Of a DNA stretch of 64,000 nt, positions 17,713 to 27,069 are shown piece by piece (position 1 is the first letter of the stretch; the number at the start of each line of letters is the position of its first letter). The translations under genes and the position numbers were made by a program. Below the pieces are notes generated by a model that was not told where the DNA came from, made no database searches, and worked only from the letters and a program-made list of their open reading frames with translations. Source of the stretch: Chloroflexota bacterium (GTDB taxonomy: Bacteria > Chloroflexota > Anaerolineae > UBA7937 > B3-Chlor); the NCBI GenBank assembly GCA_030603665.1, contig JAUVXJ010000011.1, positions 62,001 through 126,000 of the forward strand. Reading direction: 5' to 3'.

Positions 17713-18378
17713 CTAGTGAGAGTAGAACGGTTTGTCCGACAAGGGGGTGATCTTCCGGAACGCCTTGGCGTCCGCGGCGATGCCGTACTCGTCCAACAGC
17801 GCTCCAAGTTTGTGGACGTCTTCAGCATCGAGCTCACCCACGGTGCAGTTGTGCCCCAGGCTGTCCCAGGCGCCCTGAATGTAGATGTTGCCCCTGATCA
17901 GATAGTTCCCAAGATTCTCCCCGGCGTTGCCCAGAATGATGACGTCTCCGCCCACCATATAGGTCGCGGCCTCCGCGCCCACATCACCGCCAATCACGAT
18001 GGTCGCGCCCTTGTTCATGGTTGCAGTGAAATCACCTGCGTCGCCCTTGACTACTACAGTGCCGCCATAGCAGTACTGAGCGGCACCGTAGTCAGCATCT
18101 CCATTGACGAACACCACCCCGGAGGTCATGTTATCCGCGACGTACTTGCCAGAGTTGCCCGTCACCTTGATCAGAGCCCCACTGTTGAGCACTCCCAGGT
18201 AATCGCCACTGTTGCCTTCTATGGTGATCCCGCCCGACTTGAGTCCCCCACACAACCCGTGCAAATGGGCGGCATTCTTGACAATCACCGCATCCTTCCC
18301 GAGCAAGCCCTTCAGCTCTGTGCTCGCCGCTCTGAGGTCCTTTCCCTCAGCATCCAGAACAGTGGGCGCATGCGCCAT
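17713..18378 (-). CDS. GXGXG-domain protein (glutamate synthase domain 3-like)
   Basis: 221 residues built largely of repeated G-x-x-G-x-x-x-G turns (about 45-185), such as IEGNSGDYLG, VTGNSGKYVA and ILGNAGENLG, which fold into the right-handed beta-helix found at the C-terminus of GltB and in formylmethanofuran dehydrogenase subunit C. In the split synthase it packs against the FMN subunit. GGAGG lies 8 bases before the ATG. Its start overlaps the end of the FrhB-like gene by 32 bases, and its stop is 12 bases from the FMN subunit gene, so the three are translated together. Confidence 0.85.
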   Translation of the reverse strand: MAHAPTVLDAEGKDLRAASTELKGLLGKDAVIVKNAAHLHGLCGGLKSGGITIEGNSGDYLGVLNSGALIKVTGNSGKYVADNMTSGVVFVNGDADYGAAQYCYGGTVVVKGDAGDFTATMNKGATIVIGGDVGAEAATYMVGGDVIILGNAGENLGNYLIRGNIYIQGAWDSLGHNCTVGELDAEDVHKLGALLDEYGIAADAKAFRKITPLSDKPFYSH

Positions 18379-19531
18379 GGGGCGTTCCCTCCTCTACACA
18401 GTCGGTCACACTGTCTACTTCGTATAACTTGACGAACTCTTCTGTCACCTCAGCTCTCTTCTCAGGCTCTCTCAGGGCGTCCAGCATCATCAACATCAGG
18501 TCATCAAAGGCCTGTGCCCTGTCCCTGCGCCCCTTGTCCTCCTGGGCCTCCCGTAACGCCTTTTCATCAAACTCGTCCACGACCTCCAACAACCCCAGCG
18601 CAACAGCGTTCTGCAGGCATTCCTCTCCTGTCTCTGTCCTGACTATCAAAGTGCAGTACCCATCCTTTGCCCCTAGACGGCCCACCGCGATGTCCGCCGA
18701 CTCTCCCAGCAGATCGTCGCAGGTCCCGCATCCTGGTCTGGTGTAGCCTTCCACGCTGGAGAGAGGAACCGTCCTGACCGAGCCATCCCAGAGCACGACC
18801 CGCAGCTCCTTCTGTCGGGGAGAGGACTGCACCCTCCTCACCTCGCGCCTCGAGATGCCCATCCTCTCCTCAAGATACCGCCCTACGGATTCGGGATAGT
18901 ACACACCCGTACAGAAAGTAGCGATGCTCAGGCGCAGGGCCCGCTTGTACGGATCCAGTCGCCCATTCTCTGAAGCTCTGAGAGTCCGGACAGCCTCACC
19001 GACACAAGGAGTCCCAACCACGGCGATATCCTGCAGCTTCCTCTCATAGACCGCCTCGTTGAGTACGTCCAGTGTGGGCACCCACAGGCCTTGCACTGCC
19101 AGGTTGTTGGCGAGTTCCTCCACCCTCGTCATCACCTTGGCCTGGGGTTGAAGCGCCCAACTGTCGACACCATTGGCGACAACGCCGTCTATCGCCCCAG
19201 CAGAGAGATTGGCGATCAGCAAGGCCCTGACCACCTCCGTCGGCTCGTCGCTATCTATGGGACCTTTGGCCTTCGCAGACACTATGCGCCGCGCCGGCAA
19301 GGCCGCCCAGCTGTGCAGTCGTGGACATGTTTCCTCACAGAACGCCTGGCAGAAAGTACATGTGTCCAGAGGGATCTCTGTGAGGCCAATCCTCTTCTGC
19401 CTCACTTCTCTGGAAGGATGCTTTGCCTCCCCATCCCAGTACAGCACGCCCTTGGAGCAGGTGGCCACGCAGAGGCCGCAACCGGCACATCTGTCCATGG
19501 CCCAAACCTCTCCCTCCATGCGCTTAGACAT
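18347..19531 (-). CDS. FrhB-like flavo-iron-sulfur protein
   Basis: 394 residues resembling the beta subunit of coenzyme F420-reducing hydrogenase/dehydrogenase. An N-terminal ferredoxin half-cluster CAGCGLCVATCSKG (about 15-28) is followed by CTFCQAFCEETCP, then FrhB segments with VVGTPCVGEAVRTL, FCTG and PGCGTCDDLLGESADIAVGRLG. The C-terminus ends in a Cys-rich tail (CAHCSGC). FrhB-family proteins use FAD and Fe-S to pass two electrons to F420, NAD(P) or a partner enzyme. Here it sits between the HdrA fusion and the glutamate-synthase-like subunits, so it may be the electron-transfer link between them. The actual electron acceptor is not readable. Confidence 0.83.
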   Translation of the reverse strand: MSKRMEGEVWAMDRCAGCGLCVATCSKGVLYWDGEAKHPSREVRQKRIGLTEIPLDTCTFCQAFCEETCPRLHSWAALPARRIVSAKAKGPIDSDEPTEVVRALLIANLSAGAIDGVVANGVDSWALQPQAKVMTRVEELANNLAVQGLWVPTLDVLNEAVYERKLQDIAVVGTPCVGEAVRTLRASENGRLDPYKRALRLSIATFCTGVYYPESVGRYLEERMGISRREVRRVQSSPRQKELRVVLWDGSVRTVPLSSVEGYTRPGCGTCDDLLGESADIAVGRLGAKDGYCTLIVRTETGEECLQNAVALGLLEVVDEFDEKALREAQEDKGRRDRAQAFDDLMLMMLDALREPEKRAEVTEEFVKLYEVDSVTDCVEEGTPHGACAHCSGC

Positions 19532-19622
19532 TACGCGTCCTCCCCAACCATTCCACTGTCAAACCGATGACACGCAGACCAGTAGCCTCTTCCGCGTCGT
19601 GGCTCAGCTCCTCTGTTCAGCG

Positions 19623-21689
19623 TCACCATATTCCTGTGGGTCCGAGATACTCAGTTTCTTCAGTGAAACCTTTCAAGATCTCAACAAACTGCTCCGCATC
19701 GTCTGGCCTGAACCACTCTAGCCGCAATCGCCTGCGGTCGAAGCCCGCAGCATCAAGCATCTTGCCGAGCGTCTCGACCCGCTCCGTCGCCCACCTGTTT
19801 CCATCAACGTAGTGGCACATGGAGGGATCGCATGCACCCAACAGCACTCCGTCAGCACCCCGTAGGAAGGCCCACAGCACATGATACGGGTCGAAACGGG
19901 CCGAGCAGCCCACACGAATGATCCGCACATTGGGCGGATACTGACGGCCCTCAGCTCCAGCCAGATCGGCTGCCGCGTAGCCGCTCCACTCACACATGAA
20001 AGCGAGTATGCGCGATTCGCCGTTCTGAGGAGAGGCCAATGCAGCGTCGATCTGAGCAATCAACTCCCTGTCTGTGTACGGTTCCATAGTGATAGCCTTG
20101 GCCGGGCACACGACGGTGCAATTGCCGCAGCCGTTGCACAGCGAGACATCAATGCTGGATACACTGAGGGTTCCTTCAGTGCTTGCCATGGATATGGCAT
20201 GGAAGGGACAGGACTCTACGCAGGTCCCGCAACCTACACACAGGCTCTCGATGACGCGCGGTCGCGGCCCTAGACTTGACAGCACCCCTGCCGACAGGTG
20301 CCGCAAGGCTCTCGCAGCCGCGCGATAGCCCTGGAAGACGCTCTCATTCGCGTCCACCGGATAATGCGCACTTCCGCAGACGAAGACGCCCTTGGGAATG
20401 TACGTCCCGGGGCGCAATCGCATGGTGGGTTCCAGAATGAAGCCGTGCTTGTCAACAGGTATAGCCAGCATTCTGGAGACGGACGCGGCATCATCCGCTG
20501 GTACAAGAGGCATAGCCAGCACCACTAGATCGCACGGTATGGTCGTTTCCTGGCCCCGTAAATGATCGAATACCTCCACGGCGTTAGATGTGACGCGTGG
20601 AAGCCGACGCCCATCATACTTGTAGAGTTGGACGCCCAAGGTCCTCGCTTCCCTGACCGCTGAGCTGCTGAGATCGGACGACAGGTCGTTGAACAGTAAA
20701 GAGACCGTGGCTTCGGGGTCTCTGCGCTTGAGCACAACAGAGTTCTTCAGCGCAGCTGCGACCGACACCGAGGAGTATGACTCGGTATCTGGCTCGTACA
20801 CCACTACCGCCACTCGCTTGGCAATAGTGCCGCCTTGCTGCAACGCCTTCTCCAACTCCGTCTGGGTCATTAGCCGAGCACCATCGTGCTCGAATCCCTC
20901 TCCAGGTTCGGCCTCCTGGGCTCCTATGCTAACAATCACCGCCCCCACGTCGAACTCGGTGCTCTTCCCGTCCTGTGTCACCGTCACATGGTACGCACCG
21001 GCAGAACCCGATAGATCCGTCACTCTCGCCCCAGTGAGAACCTCAATGCCTTCATGCTCCCCGACGGAGCGGATCTTCCTCTCAATGAGCTCCCGAGCGC
21101 TCCTGCCGCTCGGATAGAGGGTGTGCAGCCCCGTGAGCTGCCCACCCAGTGCTGGTTCCTTCTCCACCAGCTTGACGGGAAATCCCCGTGTAGCCACCGT
21201 CAAAGCAGCGGTCATCCCCGCTATTCCGCCACCGATAACCAGAGCAGCAGGCGCGACTGTGAGTTCCACCTTCTCCATCGGCCCCAGCAGTGCGGCCTTC
21301 GCCACGCCCATCCGCGTTAAGTCCAGCGCCTTCCTCGTCGCTCCCGCCTCATCGTCAGCATGCACCAGGGCGCACTGCTCCCTGACGTTGACCATCTCCA
21401 AACGCGTATCGCCAAACCCTGCCTCTTCCAGGGCTGCCTCGAACAGGCGACCATAGACACGAGGCGTGCACCCGACGACGACCACGCGGTCCAGGTCGAG
21501 TTCCTCTATCGCCTGTCTGATGTTGCTCAGTCCCATCTTGGAGCAGCCAAATGACTCTCGTTGCACCAGTCCTACACCAGGCATCTCTGAGATGCCTTGT
21601 TCCAGTCTCTCAATATCGATGACGTCAGAGATCTTCCCTCCGCACTCGCAGACAAAAACTCCGATCATGCCTTCGTCTTCAATCGCCAA
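19623..21689 (-). CDS. hdrA: HdrA-MvhD fusion protein
   Basis: 688 residues. The N-terminal HdrA part has a Cys-containing domain (VFVCECGGKI, FGCS, VGCTPR), an FAD-binding Rossmann domain (VIGGGIAGMTAAL...EKEPALGGQL, about 150-185) and two [4Fe-4S] motifs (CVGCGTCVESCP, CNGCGNCTVVCP). The last 140 residues match MvhD, the [2Fe-2S] adaptor, with cysteines in MCEWSGY, VGCSAR and GACDPSMCHY. HdrA is the flavin-bifurcating subunit in heterodisulfide reductases of methanogens and their bacterial relatives. HdrB and HdrC are absent here, so the low- or high-potential partner must be something else, probably FrhB or the synthase-like module. A 91-base gap separates it from the FrhB gene. Confidence 0.9.
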   Translation of the reverse strand: MAIEDEGMIGVFVCECGGKISDVIDIERLEQGISEMPGVGLVQRESFGCSKMGLSNIRQAIEELDLDRVVVVGCTPRVYGRLFEAALEEAGFGDTRLEMVNVREQCALVHADDEAGATRKALDLTRMGVAKAALLGPMEKVELTVAPAALVIGGGIAGMTAALTVATRGFPVKLVEKEPALGGQLTGLHTLYPSGRSARELIERKIRSVGEHEGIEVLTGARVTDLSGSAGAYHVTVTQDGKSTEFDVGAVIVSIGAQEAEPGEGFEHDGARLMTQTELEKALQQGGTIAKRVAVVVYEPDTESYSSVSVAAALKNSVVLKRRDPEATVSLLFNDLSSDLSSSAVREARTLGVQLYKYDGRRLPRVTSNAVEVFDHLRGQETTIPCDLVVLAMPLVPADDAASVSRMLAIPVDKHGFILEPTMRLRPGTYIPKGVFVCGSAHYPVDANESVFQGYRAAARALRHLSAGVLSSLGPRPRVIESLCVGCGTCVESCPFHAISMASTEGTLSVSSIDVSLCNGCGNCTVVCPAKAITMEPYTDRELIAQIDAALASPQNGESRILAFMCEWSGYAAADLAGAEGRQYPPNVRIIRVGCSARFDPYHVLWAFLRGADGVLLGACDPSMCHYVDGNRWATERVETLGKMLDAAGFDRRRLRLEWFRPDDAEQFVEILKGFTEETEYLGPTGIW

Positions 21690-21725
21690 TTCCCACGCTC
21701 CTTCAGAGAGAAACCAGAGTGCTGG

Positions 21726-22409
21726 TCACGCGTTTTCCTCACTGAGTACCTTCTCCACGTCCACCGCCAGCTCGGGCGCGAGATAATGGTCTCCACATAT
21801 CTTGCAGGCCACGGCCTCGAAATCCGAATCCCAATGATGGACAGACCTGTTAGCCAGAACCTCCTCCAGCTTGATGGCGCCGGTGGGGCAGAGAAAGACA
21901 CAGGTCGTGCACCCCACACACGCATTGGAACCAATCTCGAAGGGAGGGCTCACCTCCTTTGTGAAGCCGCGATTGACAAGACTGATGGCGTTGGCTCCAA
22001 CAATCTCGCGGCAGGCCCGCACGCACAAGCCACAGAGGATACAGTTGTTGTCGCTCAAGCTGACCCTAGGCTTCTCTACTCCCATCCGGGCAGCCAGCGC
22101 CTGTATGACCTTCGCGTTTGGAGCAGCACCCAACAGCAGTTCTGCCGTCATGCGGCGAGATCGGTGCACTATCTCAGAATCGGTCTCTACCACCGCACCC
22201 TCTTCGGCGGGGTAGACACACGAAGCCACCAGCCGAGGTCCTCTCGGTGCCTTCAGTTCGACCACGCAAAGCCGACAACCTCCATATGGCTCCAGTGCCT
22301 CGTGGTAGCACAGAGTTGGTATCTCGATGCCGTGCTCTCGCGCTACCTCCAGTATGCTTGAACCGTCCACTCCCTGGACTTGCTGGCCGTTGATACTCAG
22401 AGTCACCAT
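21726..22409 (-). CDS. NuoG/HoxU-like Fe-S subunit
   Basis: 227 residues corresponding to the N-terminal part of NuoG or HydA. A [2Fe-2S] domain uses cysteines in PTLCYHEALEPYGGCRLC and ASCVYP (about 33-65); the C-terminal half holds CILCGLCVRACREIVG and CVGCTTCVFLCPTGAI. There is no molybdopterin or H-cluster domain, so it is an electron wire and not a hydrogenase or formate dehydrogenase. It lies between the HdrA fusion and NuoF and would carry electrons from the NADH module to HdrA-MvhD. Confidence 0.87.
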   Translation of the reverse strand: MVTLSINGQQVQGVDGSSILEVAREHGIEIPTLCYHEALEPYGGCRLCVVELKAPRGPRLVASCVYPAEEGAVVETDSEIVHRSRRMTAELLLGAAPNAKVIQALAARMGVEKPRVSLSDNNCILCGLCVRACREIVGANAISLVNRGFTKEVSPPFEIGSNACVGCTTCVFLCPTGAIKLEEVLANRSVHHWDSDFEAVACKICGDHYLAPELAVDVEKVLSEENA

Positions 22410-22422
22410 CCCGATATCACCG

Positions 22423-24276
22423 CTACTCCACCACTACCGCATCGAACTTGCACAACTCCAGGCAAGTCCCACACTTGACACACTTATCCTGGTCAATAAC
22501 GTGAGGCTCCTTCTTGGCCCCGCTTATCGCCTCGGCGGGGCACTTGCGAAGGCAACGACCGCAGCCCGTGCACTTCTCCGCATCTATTGAATACAGGATG
22601 AGAGACTTACATACGTGGGCCAGACATCGACCATCGCGGATGTGTACCTCATATTCATCCCGGAAATGCCTGATCGTCGAGAGCACGGGGTTCGATGCCG
22701 TCTGGCCCAGACCGCAGAGTGACGAGGCCGTTATCTGCCGGCCCAACTCCTCCAAGTACTCGATGTCCCCTTCTTGGCCCAGACCCCTAGTGATTCCAGT
22801 CAGCACATCCAGCATGGCTCTCGTACCTAGACGACAGGGCACGCACTTGCCGCAGGATTCCTGCTGGACAAAGTCCATGAAGAACCTGGCAAGCTCCACC
22901 ATGCAGGTGTCTTCATCACAGACCACCATCCCACCCGAGCCCATGATGGCGCCGAGTTCCTGCAAGGACTCGTAGTCAATGGGTACGTCAAAATGCTCCT
23001 TGGGCACACACCCCCCGGACGGCCCGCCGAGCTGGACCGCCTTGCAGTCCTTCTCTGCTGGGATTCCCCCGCCTATGTCATAGACGATTTCGGAGAGAGT
23101 GGCCCCCATGGGCACCTCTACCAGCCCGGTGTTATTGATGTTTCCCACCAACGAGAAGATCTTCGTACCCGTGCTCTGATCGGTGCCTATCTGGGAGTAC
23201 GCCTCTCTACCACGGTCGATGACAATAGGCACGTTAGCCCAGGTTTCCACATTGTTGATATTCGTGGGCTTGCCCCAAAGACCACTCACTGCTGGATAGG
23301 GAGGTCTGGGTCTGGGTTCACCTATCCTGTCCTCTATGGATGCCATCAAGGCCGTCTCCTCGCCACATACAAAGGCGCCACTCCCAGGGCGTATGTGGAT
23401 CGAGAGATCAAAACCTGAGCCCAGTATGTTCTGACCGAGAAGGCCGTACTCCTCAGCCTGCGTTATGGCGATTCTCAGGTTCTCAACGGCCAGAGGATAC
23501 TCATTGCGGATGTAGACATACCCTTCATGGGCACCAATTGCATAGGCCCCGATGATCATGCCCTCGAGCACTCTGTGGGGGTTCCCCTCCATGATACTGC
23601 GGTCCATGTAGGCGCCAGGATCTCCTTCGTCGGCGTTGCAGATGATGTACTTGGTGTCGCCCTTTGCCTCTCGACACAGGCTCCATTTGAGGCCCGCTGG
23701 GAATCCGGCACCTCCTCGCCCTCTGAGACCAGACTGTGTAACCTCCTCGACGACCTTCTCAGGTCTCATCTGATGGAGAGCCTTGCTCAGGCCGTAGTAT
23801 CCACCAAAGGCGATGTAGTCCTCGATGTTGGTGGGATCGATGTCACCGTTCAAGTCCAGCACGAGGCGCTGCTGCTTCTGATAGAACGGCACGTCCTCCT
23901 CATAGATGACCCTGGCACCGCTTGCCGGATCCACATAGATCAACCTGTCGATGACTGCCCCATTGAGCAATGACTCAGAGACGATCTCAGCAACGTCATC
24001 GACGCCCACTCTCTGATAGAAGATTCCGCTGGGCTTGAGAACAACGACGGGACCCTTCTCGCAGAATCCATGGCACCCGGTGCCAACGATGCCTATCTCA
24101 TTACCCAAGCCGCGGCTGCCAAGCTCCGTTCGGAATGCTTCGATCACATCCATACTTCCAAGGACACGACAGCCGGTGCCACAGCACACAGAGACACGCG
24201 GCCTGTCTGGATCTGACGAGGCCACCAACTTCTCCTTAAGGTTCTCCAACTCCTCAGGCGTTCGCACTATCGTCAT
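22423..24276 (-). CDS. NuoF/HydB-like NADH-binding flavoprotein
   Basis: 617 residues. An N-terminal thioredoxin-like [2Fe-2S] domain (CCGTGCR...CHGFCEKGP) precedes the NuoF core with the FMN/NADH site (GRGGAGFPAGLKWS, CNADEGDPGAYMDRS) and the [4Fe-4S] motif ESCGKCVPCRLGT. Two further clusters, CTGCGRCLRKCP and CVKCGTCLELC, close the protein. This five-part layout is that of HydB/HoxF-type subunits of NADH-dependent bifurcating hydrogenases and formate dehydrogenases. It oxidises NADH or reduces NAD+ at FMN. Only 3 bases separate it from the NuoE gene. Confidence 0.92.
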   Translation of the reverse strand: MTIVRTPEELENLKEKLVASSDPDRPRVSVCCGTGCRVLGSMDVIEAFRTELGSRGLGNEIGIVGTGCHGFCEKGPVVVLKPSGIFYQRVGVDDVAEIVSESLLNGAVIDRLIYVDPASGARVIYEEDVPFYQKQQRLVLDLNGDIDPTNIEDYIAFGGYYGLSKALHQMRPEKVVEEVTQSGLRGRGGAGFPAGLKWSLCREAKGDTKYIICNADEGDPGAYMDRSIMEGNPHRVLEGMIIGAYAIGAHEGYVYIRNEYPLAVENLRIAITQAEEYGLLGQNILGSGFDLSIHIRPGSGAFVCGEETALMASIEDRIGEPRPRPPYPAVSGLWGKPTNINNVETWANVPIVIDRGREAYSQIGTDQSTGTKIFSLVGNINNTGLVEVPMGATLSEIVYDIGGGIPAEKDCKAVQLGGPSGGCVPKEHFDVPIDYESLQELGAIMGSGGMVVCDEDTCMVELARFFMDFVQQESCGKCVPCRLGTRAMLDVLTGITRGLGQEGDIEYLEELGRQITASSLCGLGQTASNPVLSTIRHFRDEYEVHIRDGRCLAHVCKSLILYSIDAEKCTGCGRCLRKCPAEAISGAKKEPHVIDQDKCVKCGTCLELCKFDAVVVE

Positions 24277-24279
24277 GCG

Positions 24280-24771
24280 TTATACCGTCTTAGCCTCAGC
24301 CATCACCTTACTCAGCAAGGCGTTCGCCTTCGCGCCTGTCACCTCTCCGGAATACGCTCCATCAGCCACAACCACGGGTCCCAAAGCGCATGCCCCCAGG
24401 CAATTCACCGTCTCCAACGTGAACTGCCCGTCTTCCGTGGTCTCACCCGGCTGTATCCCGAGCCTGTCGGAGATCCGCTCCAATACCTTCTTGGCGCCCC
24501 GGACCATGCAAGCGGTTCCAGTGCAAACGTTGATAACATGCCTGCCCTTGGGCTTCAGGCTGAAAGCATTGTAGAACGTGGCCACACCATAGGTCTGGCT
24601 GAGAGGCACTCCCATGCTCTCGCTGATCAGGATGAGAGCATCTTGGGGCAGGTATCGGTAGCGCGCCTGGACTTCCTCCAGCACGCTCATCAGAGATGGG
24701 TGCTCGCCACCCCTCTTACCATTCAACAGGTCCTCTATTTCACTAGCGTCGAATGTCGGCTGGAAACTCAC
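24280..24771 (-). CDS. NuoE/HydC-like [2Fe-2S] subunit
   Basis: Taking the GTG at 24771, six bases after AGGAGG, gives 163 residues, the family's usual length; a TTG at 24846 would add 25 residues with no homology. The N-terminal helical domain is followed by a thioredoxin-like [2Fe-2S] domain with CTGTACMVRG and CLGACALGP. It pairs with NuoF. It is the first gene of the run NuoE-NuoF-NuoG-HdrA/MvhD-FrhB-GXGXG-FMN subunit-unknown protein. A possible -10 (TAGAAT, 24872-24867) precedes it, without a clear -35. Confidence 0.9.
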   Translation of the reverse strand: MSFQPTFDASEIEDLLNGKRGGEHPSLMSVLEEVQARYRYLPQDALILISESMGVPLSQTYGVATFYNAFSLKPKGRHVINVCTGTACMVRGAKKVLERISDRLGIQPGETTEDGQFTLETVNCLGACALGPVVVADGAYSGEVTGAKANALLSKVMAEAKTV

Positions 24772-24911
24772 TTGGCCCCTCCTTGCAGTCATGCCCTCTC
24801 GGTGCCATCCGCACGTTGTTCCTGCAATCTGAAGCTCTTCCGCCAAAGTCGCGGAGCGCCAGTCCTATTCTACCGGGCGGGCCGTGGAGATCTCATAAAA
24901 GAGTGGGGGCA

Positions 24912-24944
24912 AGAAATGAAAAACCCGTGAAAAATCACGGGTTT
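24912..24944 (-). terminator. Rho-independent terminator after the OmpR regulator
   Basis: A 10-bp perfect stem (24944-24935 with 24930-24921) with a 4-base loop; read on the minus strand it runs into TTTTTCATTTCTT. It lies 43 bases beyond the stop of the gene at 24987 and isolates it from the NuoE transcript. Confidence 0.85.
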
Positions 24945-24986
24945 CTCGCTCGGACCTGCAGTGCTAGGCCTGTCTAGGGGTGGCTA

Positions 24987-25694
24987 TCAAGTCGACTCTG
25001 GGCAGGATAGCATATACCCCACCCCAGGGCTGGTGAGGATGAGTTGGGGTTCAGAAGGGTTCTCTTCAATCTTGCGCCGCAGATGGCGCACATAGACCCG
25101 GAGGTAGTCAACGTCGTCGAGGTACTGAGACCCCCAGACCTCGGTGAGCAGGTCCTGATGCAGCATAACCCGGTTGGCGTTGAGCGCCAACTGCTGCAGC
25201 AGGCTGAACTCCGTGGGGGTGAGAGGGACTTCTCGGCCCTGCACGTTGACCGTGCGTCGAGCGAAGCTGATCACCAGGTCGCCGCACGTCAGGTCAGCCG
25301 TCAGCAGAGCTTGCTTTCCAGGAAGCTTGCTGCGCCGCAACACAGCCCTGACTCTGGCTATCAGTTCCTTGGCCCTAAAGGGCTTGGTCAGGTAGTCGTC
25401 CGCGCCGACGTCGAAGCCATGAAGCATGTCCACTTCCTTGGTCTTCGCGGTCAGCATGATGATGGGCACCGCCGAGAACTCCCTCACACGCTTGCACACA
25501 TCGTAGCCATCCATGTCACCGGGCAGCATGATGTCCAGCAACACCAAGTCCGGCTCCTCTACGGCCAAGATCTCCGCCGCATCCTTGCCGTTCTTTGCGC
25601 TGAGTACGTCGAAGCCCACTGCCGTCAGTATCTCACGAACCAGCCTGACAAGGCGTGGTTCGTCATCAACCACGAGTATGGTCTGCTTTTTCAC
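24987..25694 (-). CDS. OmpR/PhoB-family response regulator
   Basis: 235 residues: receiver domain (about 4-118; acidic pair Asp10-Asp11, phospho-acceptor Asp54, TAK and LTKPF switch residues) and a winged-helix DNA-binding domain (about 135-230) with LTPTEFSLLQQLALN and YVRHLRRKIE...GVGYML. It is downstream of glutamate dehydrogenase and the GAF histidine kinase on the same strand, so kinase and regulator probably form one two-component system. Targets are unknown; control of nitrogen or redox genes nearby is a reasonable guess. Confidence 0.9.
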   Translation of the reverse strand: MKKQTILVVDDEPRLVRLVREILTAVGFDVLSAKNGKDAAEILAVEEPDLVLLDIMLPGDMDGYDVCKRVREFSAVPIIMLTAKTKEVDMLHGFDVGADDYLTKPFRAKELIARVRAVLRRSKLPGKQALLTADLTCGDLVISFARRTVNVQGREVPLTPTEFSLLQQLALNANRVMLHQDLLTEVWGSQYLDDVDYLRVYVRHLRRKIEENPSEPQLILTSPGVGYMLSCPEST

Positions 25695-25759
25695 CTCTAT
25701 CCCTGTCAGTCCGATATGGTGCCTTCGCCTAGCCCCCTTCCCGGGGTGTCACGGGTTGT

Positions 25760-27010
25760 TTACACCCAACCACGCAACTTGACCGCCCCGGCAACCCTGA
25801 CGACGGCCACCAGATAGGCCGCCAGTCGGTTGTGTACTTTCTTCGCTTGAGCCATCTGGTGCACGGCGTGGAAGGCCGCGGTCATCTTCGAGTCCAGGCC
25901 CTCGTAGACCTGTTCCAGATCCCAGTAGTAGTTGTACGCATTCTGCACGCCTTCGAAATAGGAGACGACCACTCCGCCGGCGTTGGCCAGGAAGTCAGGA
26001 ATGACGTAGACCCCGTTCTTGCGCAGTATCTCATCGGCCTCAGGGGTTGTGGGCCCATTCGCCAGCTCAACCACGATCTTGGCTTTCACTCTGCCAGCGT
26101 TCTCAGCCGTGATGACGTTCTCCAGTGCGGCTGGCACTAGGACATCAACATCCAGCTCCAACAGTTCCTCGTTACTGAGAGTCTCCATGTCTGGCAGGCC
26201 GACGCAAGTGCCGGTTTCATCCTTGTGGCCCTTGACGTCCTGGCATTCGAGCCCATCCTCGCAGAAGATTCCTCCTTGGGAATCGCTGACACAGACAACA
26301 TTCAACCCCAGCAGTTCCTCGCCCAACAACTGAGCATAGTAGCCTGCGTTCCCGTATCCTTGGATGGCGGCGGTGGCACCCTTCAAGTCCATTCCGAGCA
26401 CCTTACCTGCCTCACGCAGGCAGTACATTCCCCCCCTGGCTGTGGCGTCCATACGTCCTGCAGATCCCCCCAGAGCCAAAGGCTTGCCTGTGATAACCCC
26501 AGGCTCGCTGTGTCCCTGGAGCGCGGAATACTCGTCCATCATCCAGGCCATGATCTGGGGATTGGTGTACACGTCGGGAGCCGGGACGTCCGATTTCGGG
26601 CCGATGATCCGCCCTACCTGCCTGATGTATGCCCGACTCAACCTTTCGAGCTCCCGCTGGGACATCTCTTTGGGATTGCACACCACACCGCCCTTGCCTC
26701 CACCCAATGGAATGTCAACTACAGCGGTCTTCCAAGTCATCCAGGCAGCCAGAGCCCGCACGGTGTCGATGGTCTCGTTGGGATGAAACCGGAGGCCTCC
26801 TTTGGCTGGCCCCCGGGCATCGTTGTACTGCACGCGAAAGCCCTTGAAAACCTGCAGCGAGCCATCGTCCATCCTCACTGGCAGTGTGACGTGCAGCTCA
26901 CGCATTGGCTCTCGAAGGAAGGCGTGCATGCCTGGCTCAAGTCCCAGGAACTCCGCCGCTTCATCAAGCTGCCTCTGCGCGATCTCAAAGGGATTCAGTT
27001 CTTCAGTCAT
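25760..27010 (-). CDS. gdhA: Glutamate dehydrogenase (Glu/Leu/Phe/Val family)
   Basis: 416 residues. The catalytic region [11 protein letters not shown], the GGGKGG lysine motif (about 110-115) and [14 protein letters not shown] identify the family; the nucleotide-binding motif is GYGNAG (about 215). It interconverts glutamate with 2-oxoglutarate and ammonia using NAD(P). Length and motifs fit hexameric glutamate dehydrogenase, though leucine dehydrogenase cannot be wholly excluded. The ATG has AAGGAGA upstream. It lies between a histidine kinase and a response regulator, 1 kb from the glutamate-synthase-like cluster, which points to a local focus on ammonia and glutamate. Confidence 0.9.
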   Translation of the reverse strand: MTEELNPFEIAQRQLDEAAEFLGLEPGMHAFLREPMRELHVTLPVRMDDGSLQVFKGFRVQYNDARGPAKGGLRFHPNETIDTVRALAAWMTWKTAVVDIPLGGGKGGVVCNPKEMSQRELERLSRAYIRQVGRIIGPKSDVPAPDVYTNPQIMAWMMDEYSALQGHSEPGVITGKPLALGGSAGRMDATARGGMYCLREAGKVLGMDLKGATAAIQGYGNAGYYAQLLGEELLGLNVVCVSDSQGGIFCEDGLECQDVKGHKDETGTCVGLPDMETLSNEELLELDVDVLVPAALENVITAENAGRVKAKIVVELANGPTTPEADEILRKNGVYVIPDFLANAGGVVVSYFEGVQNAYNYYWDLEQVYEGLDSKMTAAFHAVHQMAQAKKVHNRLAAYLVAVVRVAGAVKLRGWV

Positions 27011-27069
27011 TCTTCAGTCTCCTTACGTTGTTCTTGTTTCTCCTTACATATCTTCCAGATTGACGGGCG

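Noticed and set aside
19623..21689. Methanogen-type heterodisulfide reductase
   Set aside because: HdrB and HdrC, which carry the CCG cysteine cluster, are absent, so heterodisulfide is not the evident substrate.
21726..24771. Hydrogenase or formate dehydrogenase
   Set aside because: Subunit layout is similar to HydABC, but there is no H-cluster, NiFe or molybdopterin catalytic domain in the cluster.
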